The notes below the pieces were generated by a model. It saw only the letters and a list, made by a program, of their open reading frames with translations, did not search any database and was not told the origin of the DNA. A stretch of DNA of 64,000 bases from Micavibrio sp. UBA7657 (GTDB taxonomy: Bacteria; Pseudomonadota; Alphaproteobacteria; Micavibrionales; Micavibrionaceae): the NCBI GenBank assembly GCA_002483465.1, contig DLHX01000017.1, positions 17,581-81,580 on the forward strand. Direction: 5' to 3'. This document shows, piece after piece, positions 36,418 through 45,721 of this stretch; the stretch's first letter is position 1, and every line of letters starts with the position of its first letter. The translations under genes and the position numbers were made by a program.

Positions 36418-36435
36418 CTGGCACAGCCTGTGCAG
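36418..36435 (+). promoter_or_regulatory. sigma-54 promoter of flgF-flgG-flgA-flgH
   Basis: CTGGCAC-N5-GTGCAG, with GG and GC separated by exactly 10 bp, about 62 bp upstream of the flgF ATG. It is among the best sigma-54 matches in the window. Confidence 0.8.
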
Positions 36436-36496
36436 ATTGTCTCGTAACCCGTGCGTCAAGAACACGGCCACAAGTTGGGTAACAAGGACCAAAAGA

Positions 36497-37222
36497 ATGG
36501 AAAACAGTATCTATATCGGCCTTTCACGCCAGGTTGTCCTCCGGAACAATATGGACATCATCGCCAACAACGTGGCGAACGTGAATACGCCCGGCTACCG
36601 CGCGCAGAATCTCCTGTTCGCCGAACATATTTCCGACCCCAAGGGCGGCGATGACGAATTGTCGTTCGTGTATGACAAGGGCGAATATAAAAACACCCTG
36701 CCCGGCCCTGTTCACGTGACAGGCAACCCGCTCGATGTTTCGCTTGAAGGCCCCGGCTTTCTCGGCGTCGTCGGACCGGATGGCAAAGTTTATTACAGCC
36801 GCGCCGGCAATTTTATCATGAATGCCGACGGCGGCCTGATGACCCAGGCCGGTCACCCGGTTGCCGATGCAGGCGGATCACCGCTGACGATCCCCACCAA
36901 TTCCACCGAAATCCAGATCGACGACAAGGGCATCATCTCGAACCAGGAAGGCCAGATCGGCCAGCTCATGGTCGTGGAGTTCGATAACCCGCAGAATCTC
37001 AAGCCTTACGGCGACAACATGTACGCCACCGATGAAGCGGGCAAACCCTCTGAAGAAACCGTCGTGAAACAGGGCCAGTTAGAGGGCTCGAACGTTCTCG
37101 CCGTGATCGAGATGACGCGCATGATCGAGACGCTGCGGAATTTCCAGTCCATGCAACAGATTTTAACAACCGAAAACGAACGGCTGCGCACGGCGATCCA
37201 ACGCCTGACACGCCAAAGCTAA
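36497..37222 (+). CDS. flgF: flagellar basal-body rod protein FlgF
   Basis: 241-residue proximal rod protein. The frame opens earlier, but ATG 36497 sits 8 bp after AAGGA and starts the family motif MENSIYIGLSRQVVLRNNMD followed by IIANNVANVNTPGYR. The rod/hook core (GPGFLGVVGPDGKVYYSRAG) and C-terminal EMTRMIETLRNFQSMQQILT are present. First gene of a four-gene rod / P-ring chaperone / L-ring operon. Confidence 0.94.
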   Translation: MENSIYIGLSRQVVLRNNMDIIANNVANVNTPGYRAQNLLFAEHISDPKGGDDELSFVYDKGEYKNTLPGPVHVTGNPLDVSLEGPGFLGVVGPDGKVYYSRAGNFIMNADGGLMTQAGHPVADAGGSPLTIPTNSTEIQIDDKGIISNQEGQIGQLMVVEFDNPQNLKPYGDNMYATDEAGKPSEETVVKQGQLEGSNVLAVIEMTRMIETLRNFQSMQQILTTENERLRTAIQRLTRQS

Positions 37223-37245
37223 TTGAAGATTGAAGGAGAAAGACC

Positions 37246-38034
37246 ATGATGAGATCACTTGATATCGGCGCCACCGGAATGCTCGCACAGCAGACAAATG
37301 TGGACGTCATCTCGAACAACATCGCCAACATGACGACGGCGGGTTACAAGCGCCGCCGCGCCGCGTTCCAGGATTTGATTTATCAAAACATCGACCGTCC
37401 CGGTTCGACCTCTTCCGATGCCGGTACGACGGTCCCGACCGGTATCCAGCTCGGTCTCGGCGTTCGCACCGGCGCGGTTTACCGCGAACACGGCCAGGGC
37501 GCGATCCGTATTACTGAGAACCCTTTAGATCTCGCGATCACCGGCGAAGGTTTCTTCCAGGTTGCGCTGCCCAGCGGCGAAATTGCCTATACGCGCGACG
37601 GTACGCTGCAGATGAATGAAAACGGCGAACTGGTTACCATCCAGGGTTTCCTGATCGATCCGGGCATTTCCGTTCCTTCTGACGCGCTGAATGTCGACAT
37701 CAACGAAGAAGGCGAAGTCATCGTCCAGATCGCTGGCCAAACCACGCCGCAGAATGTCGGCCAGATTCAGTTAGCCAATTTCGTGAACCCGGCCGGTTTA
37801 GATGCCATCGGCGACAATCTTTATTTAGAGACCGATGCTTCGGGATCGCCGACGACCGGCAACCCCGGCCAGGAAGAATTCGGAAGCATCCGCCAGGGCG
37901 CGATTGAAACCTCGAACGTGAACGTCGTTGAGGAAATCACGAGCCTTATCACCGCGCAGCGCGCGTACGAGATGAATTCGAACGTCATTTCAACCAGCGA
38001 CGAGATGCTGCAGACGGTATCGCAGTTACGCTAA
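37246..38034 (+). CDS. flgG: flagellar distal rod protein FlgG
   Basis: 262-residue distal rod protein: MLAQQTNVDVISNNIANMTT near the N-terminus, GEGFFQVALPSGEIAYTRDG in the core, and SLITAQRAYEMNSNVISTSD at the C-terminus. A strong GAAGGAGA ribosome site precedes two adjacent ATG codons; the first is used here. Confidence 0.96.
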   Translation: MMRSLDIGATGMLAQQTNVDVISNNIANMTTAGYKRRRAAFQDLIYQNIDRPGSTSSDAGTTVPTGIQLGLGVRTGAVYREHGQGAIRITENPLDLAITGEGFFQVALPSGEIAYTRDGTLQMNENGELVTIQGFLIDPGISVPSDALNVDINEEGEVIVQIAGQTTPQNVGQIQLANFVNPAGLDAIGDNLYLETDASGSPTTGNPGQEEFGSIRQGAIETSNVNVVEEITSLITAQRAYEMNSNVISTSDEMLQTVSQLR

Positions 38035-38047
38035 CAGGGAGAAGTAA

Positions 38048-38992
38048 ATGGTTAGGAAAACGGGTTTTGCAATTCTGATGGTGATCGTGGCGTTGGCAGG
38101 AATAATCATCCTGCCGCAGACCGCCCGCGCCATCAGCCTGAAACAAAACAGCGTCGTCAGCGGCGACACCATCACGCTCGGCGACGTATTCCAGGGCCTA
38201 CCTGAAAACCATGAAAAAGTGCTTGGCCTTGCGCCGCAGCCGGGACAGGAAATGGTCCTGAATGCCCGCACCCTGCTCCGCATCGCAGTTGCGCTTGATC
38301 TGCCATGGCGCCCGGCGAATTCCGGCGATCACATCGTCCTGACGCGTGCGGCTTCACTTGTCGACCGCGACATGATCGAGGAAGCGATCCGCGTAAACCT
38401 CGCGAATGAAGGTATGGCCGGAAAATATAAAATCATCATCCCGGATTCTTCTGCCCAGATCATTCTTTCACCCGATATCGCGCCCGGCGTTGAAATCACC
38501 GAGTTCACGATGAAACCTGAAACCGGCTGGTTCGAAGCCATGGCCGCCGCGCCTTCTGCCGCAAACCCGGTGAGCCGCGTTAAAATCAACGGCACGATTC
38601 AGAAGCTTGTCGATGTTCCTGTCCTTCGCGAAACATTGAAAGCAGGCGATGTCATCGGCGCACGCGACCTCGACACAATCGAGATGAGTGAAAAAGAAAT
38701 CCGCCAGGACATGATTTTGAAAGAGGAAGAACTCGTCGGCATGACGCCGCGCCGCATGACGGCCCCCGGCAAACCACTGAAGACGATTGATCTTGAAGCG
38801 CCGCAGGTTATTACACGCGGCGATGTCGTCACCATGCTGTTCCAGAGTGGCGCTATGACCTTGACCGCCAGCGGCAAAGCGATGGAGCACGGCGCGAAAG
38901 GCGACATCATCCGCGTCGTCAACAACAGCAGCAAAAAAACGATTGAAGGCCTCGTGACAGGCGACAAAGAAGTCACAATAACGAGCTTTTAG
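38048..38992 (+). CDS. flgA: flagellar P-ring assembly chaperone FlgA
   Basis: 314-residue periplasmic chaperone with an N-terminal signal peptide ending QTARA. The SAF-type C-terminal domain is visible: LKAGDVIGARDLDTIEMSE, GMTPRRMTAPGKPL, RGDVVTMLFQSGAMTLTASG, GDIIRVVNNSSKKTIEG. It is 13 bp after flgG. Confidence 0.92.
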   Translation: MVRKTGFAILMVIVALAGIIILPQTARAISLKQNSVVSGDTITLGDVFQGLPENHEKVLGLAPQPGQEMVLNARTLLRIAVALDLPWRPANSGDHIVLTRAASLVDRDMIEEAIRVNLANEGMAGKYKIIIPDSSAQIILSPDIAPGVEITEFTMKPETGWFEAMAAAPSAANPVSRVKINGTIQKLVDVPVLRETLKAGDVIGARDLDTIEMSEKEIRQDMILKEEELVGMTPRRMTAPGKPLKTIDLEAPQVITRGDVVTMLFQSGAMTLTASGKAMEHGAKGDIIRVVNNSSKKTIEGLVTGDKEVTITSF

Positions 38993-39009
38993 GAGAAAGT
39001 GGGTAACTT

Positions 39010-39756
39010 ATGAAACACGGAATTAAAACAGGACTGGCGCTTCTCACCTGCTCAGTATTGAGCGGCTGCGGCGCGGCCGACCGGATCGCCAATATCGGCA
39101 AGGCGCCGGAGATGGCTTCAATCGTCAACCCGACGACGCAGGAAGGCTACACGCCTGTCAGCCTGCCGATGCCGGCACCGCGCAACGTTCACCAGGAGCG
39201 CAATTCGCTCTGGGCGTCCGACCGCGTCACGTTCTTCAAGGACCAGCGCGCGGCTGATGTCGGCGACATCATCACGGTCGTCATCAATATCGACGACGAA
39301 GCGAAGCTCGATAACGAAACCGAACGCACGAGAAACAGTTCGGAAAGCGCGAGCCTTGATGCTTTGATCGGTCTTGAACAAAGTTTAGACCAGCCCTTCC
39401 CGCAAGCCATCGACAACACCAACCTCGTCGAAGGCGGCGCGGATTCATCTTCCACCGGCTCCGGATCAATCGACCGTAAGGAAGAAGTCGAACTGCAACT
39501 CGCCGCGCTTGTGACGCAGATTTTGCCGAACGGCAATATGGTGATCGCGGGCAAACAGGAAGTACGCGTCAATTTTGAAAAACGCATTCTCTCCATCGAC
39601 GGTGTGATCCGCCCGCAGGATATCACGATCAACAACACGGTTTCCTATGAACAGATCGCTGAAGCGCGCATCACTTACGGCGGACAGGGACATATCTCCG
39701 ACGTGCAGCAGCCGCGCTACGGACAACAGCTTTACGACGTGATCTTCCCCTTCTAG
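39010..39756 (+). CDS. flgH: flagellar L-ring lipoprotein FlgH
   Basis: 248-residue outer-membrane L-ring protein. Lipobox LSGC with lipidated Cys20. The family core SLWASDRVTFFKDQRAADVG, DIITVVINIDD, and the C-terminal IVIAGKQEVRVNFEKR-like and RPQDITINNTVSYEQIAEAR segments are present. Last gene of the flgF operon, followed by a terminator. Confidence 0.95.
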   Translation: MKHGIKTGLALLTCSVLSGCGAADRIANIGKAPEMASIVNPTTQEGYTPVSLPMPAPRNVHQERNSLWASDRVTFFKDQRAADVGDIITVVINIDDEAKLDNETERTRNSSESASLDALIGLEQSLDQPFPQAIDNTNLVEGGADSSSTGSGSIDRKEEVELQLAALVTQILPNGNMVIAGKQEVRVNFEKRILSIDGVIRPQDITINNTVSYEQIAEARITYGGQGHISDVQQPRYGQQLYDVIFPF

Positions 39757-39840
39757 GAGGTTACCCCATCTCCTGTTCCCAATCGCCGCGGTGACGCGGA
39801 TAGAAGCGGAAAAGCGTCGTAATATTTACCCAAAACTGCT

Positions 39841-39876
39841 CCGGCCCGTGGATAGAAAATCCCGGGCCGGTTTTTT
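39841..39876 (+). terminator. rho-independent terminator after flgH
   Basis: 8-bp GC stem CCGGCCCG (39841-39848) / CGGGCCGG (39863-39870) with a 14-base loop, followed by TTTTTT. It lies between flgH and the convergent dksA. Confidence 0.85.
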
Positions 39877-39896
39877 ATTCGTATTTGTTTAGAAGA

Positions 39897-40346
39897 TTAG
39901 TCGTCGCGTTGCGTGCGCTCGAGACGCTCGTGGCGTTCCTGCGCTTCAAGGCTCAGCGTCGCAATCGGGCGCGCTTTCAGACGGCCGACAGAAATCGGCT
40001 CGCCGGTTTCTTCACAGAAACCGTATTCACCCTGATCAATGCGCTCGAGCGCCTGATTGATTTTTGAAATCAGCTTGCGTTCACGGTCGCGCGTGCGCAG
40101 CTCCAGCGCGTGATCGGTTTCAGCCGATGCGCGGTCCGCGATGTCAGGCTTTTGCAGTTCTGTTCCCTGCAATGTGATCTCGATCGTTTCACGAGATTCT
40201 TTCAGCAGCTCGCTGCGCCATGCAATCATCTGGCGACGGAAATATTCGAGCATGATCGGATTCATGAAGCCCTTTTTGTCCTTTTCAGGATCGTAGTTGG
40301 CTGGCACTACAACGTTACTGGAAGCAGCATTCGTACTTGCACTCAC
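39897..40346 (-). CDS. dksA: DksA-type RNA polymerase-binding regulator
   Basis: 149-residue DksA/TraR protein; binds the RNA polymerase secondary channel and works with ppGpp. It has a coiled coil followed by the zinc-finger region GFCEETGEPISVGRLKARP, in which only one Cys remains of the usual four, as is common in alphaproteobacterial DksA. The start is GTG 40346, 7 bp after AGGGGAG. The FliX gene lies upstream on the same strand. Confidence 0.92.
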   Translation of the reverse strand: MSASTNAASSNVVVPANYDPEKDKKGFMNPIMLEYFRRQMIAWRSELLKESRETIEITLQGTELQKPDIADRASAETDHALELRTRDRERKLISKINQALERIDQGEYGFCEETGEPISVGRLKARPIATLSLEAQERHERLERTQRDD

Positions 40347-40426
40347 AAGAAGTCTCCCCTTATGTCTTCTAAGTTCGCGGAACTAGGAAATATAATCGCG
40401 GACAAGGTTGAAAACAACAAAAACCA

Positions 40427-40870
40427 CTAAACAGTTCCGTTGTTATCAAGCGCCATGCGCATTTTGGCCATTTCCACCTGGGCCCGGAGGTCGATCTCGT
40501 CCATGATATCGGTCAGGCCCGGATCGGTGATTTTCTCGCGGTGAGAGGCAATTACGTCAGCAATATCAATCATATGGCCGACAGTGACGCCGCCGGTCAG
40601 CATGGCCACGCGGAGCTTTTCCAGCTCGCCGAGGATAACCCCTGCCCGCTGCTTCATGCGCTTGCGCGCGGACCGGGCCGCCGGGTCGTCGGCGCCCTGG
40701 AGCGCCAGCAGGGAATCCACCGTACCAATGGATTGCGTGGTTTTAACCGACTCGCCCGAAGCGGCGCCGGACGCCATGAAATCACCGAACTGGCTTTCGC
40801 TTTTTTCGGTTTTTCCTGATTTTTTCGCGTTTGAGGCGCCTCGCGCCTGTCCGGGTCCTTCGACCTTCAT
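40427..40870 (-). CDS. fliX: flagellar assembly regulator FliX
   Basis: 147-residue class II flagellar regulator, in Caulobacter the partner that controls FlbD activity and couples it to basal-body assembly. The C-terminal conserved region MLTGGVTVGHMIDIADVIAS followed by ITDPGLTDIMDEIDLRAQVE is clear; the N-terminal half is Ser/Ala/Lys-rich. ATG 40870 is chosen behind AAGGA; the frame also has a TTG two codons earlier. A TATAAT box lies at 40891-40896 on the minus strand. Confidence 0.9.
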   Translation of the reverse strand: MKVEGPGQARGASNAKKSGKTEKSESQFGDFMASGAASGESVKTTQSIGTVDSLLALQGADDPAARSARKRMKQRAGVILGELEKLRVAMLTGGVTVGHMIDIADVIASHREKITDPGLTDIMDEIDLRAQVEMAKMRMALDNNGTV

Positions 40871-40918
40871 GAGCAATATCCTTTCTTTGGATTATAGCCC
40901 AAAATCCTTACCGGAAAT

Positions 40919-41557
40919 CTAAAAAAATTTTACGGCTGAAAGAAGCGCCCCGAGGCCGAAAATCGCAATAAAAAAGCCCGAAAGCAGGTTAATTTTATGG
41001 ATCGACTGCTCGCTGATTTTTATGCGGAACAGCGATACCCAGAAGGAAAGCGCATACCACCAGAAGAGCGAGCCGATCATAACGCCGCTCAGCAATGGCA
41101 CGGCTTTTTGCATGTCGCCGCCGGTGTGAAGACCGAAACCCGCGAATACTGCGAGAAATGCGAAGATCGTCGCGGGGTTGGACAGCGTGATAAAAAACGT
41201 CGTCACGAAATCCTTCAGCATATTCGCGTTCATCTTCTTCATCGCTTCGGGATCATTGGCGGAGGGGTGTTTAAAAATGATGAATGCGCCGAGCGCGAGA
41301 AGGATGATGCCGCCGAACAAACGGATTTCCAGCGAGTGCGCTTCCAAAAACGACATGATGAAAACGAGACTGAATGCGCCGACCGCCGCCCAGAGCGTAT
41401 CAGCCACCGCCGCGCCTGCCCCGGTCGCCAGCCCCGCCATACGCCCGTATTGCAAGGTGGTTTTGATGCAGAGCAGGCCGACCGGCCCGACCGGTGCCGC
41501 GATGCAGAGGCCGACCAGAAAACCTTTCAGGAGCAATTCGAGGGTCATCCATTCCAT
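40919..41557 (-). CDS. LysE/RhtB family amino-acid exporter
   Basis: 212-residue inner-membrane exporter with six hydrophobic segments. It starts MEWMTLELLLKGFLVGLCIA and contains the family signature APVGPVGLLCIKTTLQYGR, then a membrane segment, FFITLSNPATIFAFLAVFAG, and a final helix ending LLSAVKFF. The substrate cannot be deduced. It is a housekeeping gene between fliX and flgI. Confidence 0.88.
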   Translation of the reverse strand: MEWMTLELLLKGFLVGLCIAAPVGPVGLLCIKTTLQYGRMAGLATGAGAAVADTLWAAVGAFSLVFIMSFLEAHSLEIRLFGGIILLALGAFIIFKHPSANDPEAMKKMNANMLKDFVTTFFITLSNPATIFAFLAVFAGFGLHTGGDMQKAVPLLSGVMIGSLFWWYALSFWVSLFRIKISEQSIHKINLLSGFFIAIFGLGALLSAVKFF

Positions 41558-41702
41558 GGGCCGAGACTATACTGGCAATCCGCGCCGGAAAGAATTGCCG
41601 ATTGAAGGTGTTACACGATTTTTTATGAACATTCCTGCCGCTTTCTTATCCCCAGCCTGAGCTTAAACCCCTGAAAATAATAAATTTTCCTTCCAGTCAA
41701 AA

Positions 41703-41720
41703 TTGGCACGGGTTTCGCAT
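41703..41720 (+). promoter_or_regulatory. sigma-54 promoter of the flgI-flgE operon
   Basis: TTGGCAC-N5-TCGCA, with GG and GC separated by exactly 10 bp, about 57 bp upstream of flgI. It is probably the start of a seven-gene hook operon. Confidence 0.75.
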
Positions 41721-41776
41721 GGATAAACCGGAAGCCGCGGCATTTTTCCGTCCCGGCAATGGATAAAGGCACCAGA

Positions 41777-42910
41777 ATGGTCCGCGGAATACATAAAGGG
41801 TTGAGGATAATGGCAGGTCTCGCTGTGGTAGGCGGGCTGCTTTTTGCCGTTCCGGCCCAGGCCAAGACCTCCCGTATTAAAGATATTGTGAATATCGAAG
41901 GCGTACGCGACAACCAGCTCGTCGGTTACGGTCTCGTCGTCGGCCTGAACGGCTCGGGTGATTCCCTGAACAGCTCGCCGTTCACGAAACAATCCCTTAT
42001 CGCGATGTTAGAGCGTCTCGGCGTCAGCGTCCGCGACCAGAATTTGAACACCGGCAACGTCGCCGCCGTTATGGTTACGGCCACGCTTCCGCCCTTCACC
42101 AATCAGGGCTCGCATATCGACGTCAATATTTCCTCGCTGGGCAACGCCAGCAGCCTGCAGGGAGGAACTCTATTAGTAACCCCCCTTCTCGCCGCTGACG
42201 GACAGGCTTATGCCGTTGCGCAGGGCGAAGTCAGCGTTTCCGGTTTCAGCGCCGGCGGTGAAGCCGCCGAAGTTACGCAGAACATCCCGACCGCGGGCCG
42301 TATCGCCAGCGGCGGTATCGTCGAGCGCGAGATCGGATTCAAGCTTGAAGAATTGCAACAAGTTCGCCTCGCTTTGAAAAACCCTGATTTCACCACCGCG
42401 CGCCGCATCGCGCAGGCGATCAACGGTTTCACATCTTATACGGTTGCGAAGGCCGAGAATTCGTCGAGCGTTACCTTGATGCGTCCGTCCGGTTATGACG
42501 GCACGATTGTCGACCTCATTACAGACATCGAACAACTGCCCGTGCAGCCCGACCAGCCTGCGCGTGTCGTTATCAGTGAACGCTCCGGCGTGATCGTGAT
42601 GGGTGCCGACGTGCGCATCAGCAACGTTGCTATCGCTCAAGGCAATCTCACAATCAAAGTCACCGAGACGCCGCAGGTTTCGCAGCCCAACCCGTTCTCC
42701 GAACTCGGCGAGACGGTCGTCGTTCCGCGCACCGATCTAGAAATCAACCAGTCTCCCGATGCAAAACTCGCGCTGCTTGAAACCGGCGTGACGCTGCAGG
42801 ATCTTGTAACGGGCCTTAACCGCCTTGGCATGCAGCCGCGCGACATCATCACAATTCTCCAGGCCGTAAAAGCAGCCGGCGCACTACAAGCTGAAATCGA
42901 GGTGATGTAA
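41777..42910 (+). CDS. flgI: flagellar P-ring protein FlgI
   Basis: 377-residue periplasmic ring protein. ATG 41777 is favoured by AAAGG 7 bp upstream; an ATG six codons earlier (41759) lacks a ribosome site. It has a signal peptide ending PAQA, then SRIKDIVNIEGVRDNQLVGY, GLVVGLNGSGDS, and the C-terminal LQDLVTGLNRLGMQPRDIIT. The stop overlaps the flgJ start (TAATG). Confidence 0.95.
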   Translation: MVRGIHKGLRIMAGLAVVGGLLFAVPAQAKTSRIKDIVNIEGVRDNQLVGYGLVVGLNGSGDSLNSSPFTKQSLIAMLERLGVSVRDQNLNTGNVAAVMVTATLPPFTNQGSHIDVNISSLGNASSLQGGTLLVTPLLAADGQAYAVAQGEVSVSGFSAGGEAAEVTQNIPTAGRIASGGIVEREIGFKLEELQQVRLALKNPDFTTARRIAQAINGFTSYTVAKAENSSSVTLMRPSGYDGTIVDLITDIEQLPVQPDQPARVVISERSGVIVMGADVRISNVAIAQGNLTIKVTETPQVSQPNPFSELGETVVVPRTDLEINQSPDAKLALLETGVTLQDLVTGLNRLGMQPRDIITILQAVKAAGALQAEIEVM

Positions 42911-43272
42911 TGAACAATACCTCCCCTTCAGCGACCACCGCCTTGATGAATTACACGCAGGCCGATCTTTCCATCGCAACGGAAAAGGCGAAGAGCGCAA
43001 AGAGCGCCGCGCAGATTGCCAAGGCCGAAGAAACCGCGAAGGAATTCGAAGCGGTGTTCGTCGCCGAAATGATGAAGCCGATGTTCGAAGGCATTTCCAC
43101 CGACGGCATGTTCGGCGGCGGCAAGGGCGAGGAAGTCTTTCGCGGCATGCTGCTGCAGGAATACGGCAAGCTGATGGCACAGACCAGCAGCATTGGTCTC
43201 GCCGACCAGGTCAAACAGCAAATTATTTTAATGCAGGCACAGGCAGATAATGGAACGCAGAATGCAAACTGA
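42910..43272 (+). CDS. flgJ: rod-binding protein FlgJ, N-terminal domain only
   Basis: 120-residue rod-binding protein: AKEFEAVFVAEMMKPMFEGI followed by GKGEEVFRGMLLQEYGKLMA. It lacks the C-terminal muramidase domain of enterobacterial FlgJ, which is usual in alphaproteobacteria; a separate hydrolase must open the cell wall for the rod. Coupled to flgI through TAATG. Confidence 0.92.
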   Translation: MNNTSPSATTALMNYTQADLSIATEKAKSAKSAAQIAKAEETAKEFEAVFVAEMMKPMFEGISTDGMFGGGKGEEVFRGMLLQEYGKLMAQTSSIGLADQVKQQIILMQAQADNGTQNAN

Positions 43273-43696
43273 CAGGCGCGCTAACCTTCCCGCTAACGCA
43301 ACCGCCGCCATCCAGAGGCTGATTCAGGTCTCGCAAAAACTCGTTGATCTCAGCGAGCGCGAGACGCAGGCCCTCCTGCAACGCGACATGCTGACTTTCG
43401 CCATCCTTCAGGATGAAAAAGAATCAATCGCGAACCAGTACACACAGGCGTCGGAGGAATTCCGCGCGCGCCTCGAGGATTTCAGGAACGTGGAGAAGCC
43501 TTTGCTGAACCGCCTTGAACTCCTTCAGAAAAACCTCGCCGAGAAAACGCAAGGCAACAACGTCATGGTCGCGCAGATCAAGCAGCGCGCCGAGACAGGA
43601 ACGCAGAAAACACTGCTGATGGCGCAGGAATACGGCCAGCAGAAGCGCGTCCGCATGAACGACAACAACGCAAGAAAAGAGAGAGGTGCCGAATGA
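43250..43696 (+). CDS. FlgN-like helical protein 1
   Basis: 148-residue, almost fully helical protein (IQRLIQVSQKLVDLSERETQ, then ILQDEKESIANQYTQASEEF). The pattern, an early LxxLIxxSxxLxxLxxxExxAL segment followed by a DEKExLxxxY element, fits FlgN-type export chaperones for hook-associated proteins, but similarity is weak. It overlaps flgJ by 23 bp; ATG 43262 is an alternative start. It is followed by a second gene of the same type. Confidence 0.65.
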   Translation: MERRMQTDRRANLPANATAAIQRLIQVSQKLVDLSERETQALLQRDMLTFAILQDEKESIANQYTQASEEFRARLEDFRNVEKPLLNRLELLQKNLAEKTQGNNVMVAQIKQRAETGTQKTLLMAQEYGQQKRVRMNDNNARKERGAE

Positions 43697-44175
43697 CCAC
43701 CCCACAAACCTATAAAGACGCGCTGCTCGTCCTGCCGAAAGACCCCAACGCCGCGATGCAGGAAATGATGAGCACCATCGACGCGCTGCGCAATGTCTAC
43801 CGCCGCGAGACGGAGGCGTTAGAGGCCGCCGATACAAAGGCTTTTCTTGAAATGCAGTCAGAGAAACTCCTGATTGCGCGCGCCTATCAGGATGGTATCG
43901 GCCAGATTCTCGACCGCAAGGACGAGATGAAAAAATCAAATCCCCTGCTCCGTCGCCGCCTCGAGGACATGCAGAAGGATTTTGCCGATCTTACGGCCAA
44001 GAATATGGACGCACTGAAGCGCATGGGCCGCGTGGCCGAGCGCCTCGGCAACACCATCCGCGTCGCCGCTAAAGACGCCGCCGTGCGTAGCCGCACCTAC
44101 AGCTACGGCGAGACCGGCAGTATTAAAGGAAGCGAGAGAAAGTCCGTTTCAATGGGAGTTAGCGAAACCGCGTAA
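43693..44175 (+). CDS. FlgN-like helical protein 2
   Basis: 160-residue helical protein resembling its upstream neighbour in layout: MSTIDALRNVYRRETEALEA, FLEMQSEKLLIARAYQDGIG, then LRRRLEDMQKDFADLTAKNM. It is probably an FlgN-type chaperone or a paralogue of gene 1. It starts with ATGA overlap after GAGGTG. The Ser/Tyr-rich tail (SRTYSYGETGSIKGSERKSV) is unlike gene 1. Confidence 0.65.
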   Translation: MTTPQTYKDALLVLPKDPNAAMQEMMSTIDALRNVYRRETEALEAADTKAFLEMQSEKLLIARAYQDGIGQILDRKDEMKKSNPLLRRRLEDMQKDFADLTAKNMDALKRMGRVAERLGNTIRVAAKDAAVRSRTYSYGETGSIKGSERKSVSMGVSETA

Positions 44176-44192
44176 CTGCGAAAGAAGCATGA

Positions 44193-45710
44193 ATGGATAT
44201 TAGTAACTTTTTCACTGTTCAGGCTCCGCGCGAGGAGCAAAAAATTTCCGGAGGCAACACCTCCGGCAGCTCAGTCATGCCTGCGGATGTGAGCTTCCTT
44301 GATTTTATCCTGGCCCGGCTGGCTGAAGAAAATCCTGAAACGCCGAAGCCGGAAGAACATAAACTTCTCTCCTCCGACAATCCCGTTCTTGATTCCGACA
44401 TCAATATCGCCGAACTGATCGCTGACAACCCGGAAATCCGCGAGCAGATCGAAGCCTGGTCGTTAGATCCGAACATGAAACTCTCGGAAGCGCTCGCCCT
44501 CAATCAAAAGGCGCTCGATGATGCGCTCGCTCCTGTCACGGATGGCATTATCACCACCGCCAATGTCGAGGCCGGTTCGCCGCGCCTGATGCAGGCGCTC
44601 TTGATCGATGCGCAGGCGGAAGCAAAAACCAACAATACCGTGATGGCGAAACTGAAGGCCATTCTCGCTAAACTCGATAAGCTCACAGCCGAGCCTGAAA
44701 CGGGCGGCCTTGTTCTTACAAACCTGACGCCGGAGCAGATCACCGACCTCAAGGCGAAAATCGAGGCTTTGCTCAACCAGGATGTCGATGCCGCGCTCAC
44801 CGAAGAACAAAAGCGCAAGGCGCTGGACGGTATTTATCTAGGCCTGATCAAATTGCTGGCGCCGGACGAGCAATCGCGCGCCGCGACATTGCAGGCTGCT
44901 GTTGCAAAAAAGCAGGAAGAGCAGAATACGCAACTGAATAACCTCGCGCGCCCTGCCCCGAAAAAAGGCGAAGCGCCTGCCGTGGGCCAATCGCCGTGGT
45001 CCGACGCCGCGCCGGAAGAAGGCTATACACGCGCTGCGCCGCAGAACCAGTTCGCCAATACGCTGAAAGATTTCTCGAATAAAAAAGGCGGCACTGAAAT
45101 GCCCGCAACACCCGGCGTGAAACCGGATCTCAGCGCGCTGCAGGGCTGGCCATTTACATTGAGCGGTTCAATCTTCTCGCCGACGATGCTGCCTTACGAT
45201 GAATATGGCGCGCCGGTTCCGCTTCCCGCCGTTACCAGCCTCGGCACGCTGACAAATCTGGTTACGCAGGCACATACGGCCTCACAGCCGCACCCGGCTG
45301 TCCAGGTTGTCGCCGCGACGATTTCCAAGGCTGCCGCCAACGGCGAGACGAAAAATATCACCCTGCAGCTCGAGCCGCCGGAACTTGGCCGCGTCGAAGT
45401 ACGCATGGCTTTCAGCAAAGATAAAACGGTGAAGGCAATCGTCGTTGCCGAAAAACCGGAAACGCATTTGCTGCTCCAGCGCGACGGTCACCTGTTAGAG
45501 CGCGCGCTGTTCGATTCCGGCCTTGATGCAGGCGGCTCGTCGCTGAGCTTCGAGCTTGCACATGAAGGCTATGACTTTAACGGGCGCGGCGGCGACGGCC
45601 ATGGCGGCTATGCGCGCAACGAAGGCGCACCCGAAGAAATTATTGAATCAACCATGACATGGCGCGTGGACCCGGAAACCGGGCACATGCGCTACAGCAT
45701 CCTGGCTTAA
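44193..45710 (+). CDS. fliK: flagellar hook-length control protein FliK
   Basis: 505-residue secreted ruler protein. It has a long low-complexity N-terminal and middle region and a C-terminal hook-length control domain, ITLQLEPPELGRVEVRMAFS then AIVVAEKPETHLLLQRDGHL and LERALFDSGLDAGGSSLSFE. It lies directly before flgD. The N-terminal part is poorly conserved in the family. Confidence 0.9.
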   Translation: MDISNFFTVQAPREEQKISGGNTSGSSVMPADVSFLDFILARLAEENPETPKPEEHKLLSSDNPVLDSDINIAELIADNPEIREQIEAWSLDPNMKLSEALALNQKALDDALAPVTDGIITTANVEAGSPRLMQALLIDAQAEAKTNNTVMAKLKAILAKLDKLTAEPETGGLVLTNLTPEQITDLKAKIEALLNQDVDAALTEEQKRKALDGIYLGLIKLLAPDEQSRAATLQAAVAKKQEEQNTQLNNLARPAPKKGEAPAVGQSPWSDAAPEEGYTRAAPQNQFANTLKDFSNKKGGTEMPATPGVKPDLSALQGWPFTLSGSIFSPTMLPYDEYGAPVPLPAVTSLGTLTNLVTQAHTASQPHPAVQVVAATISKAAANGETKNITLQLEPPELGRVEVRMAFSKDKTVKAIVVAEKPETHLLLQRDGHLLERALFDSGLDAGGSSLSFELAHEGYDFNGRGGDGHGGYARNEGAPEEIIESTMTWRVDPETGHMRYSILA

Positions 45711-45721
45711 GGAGAACGGCA

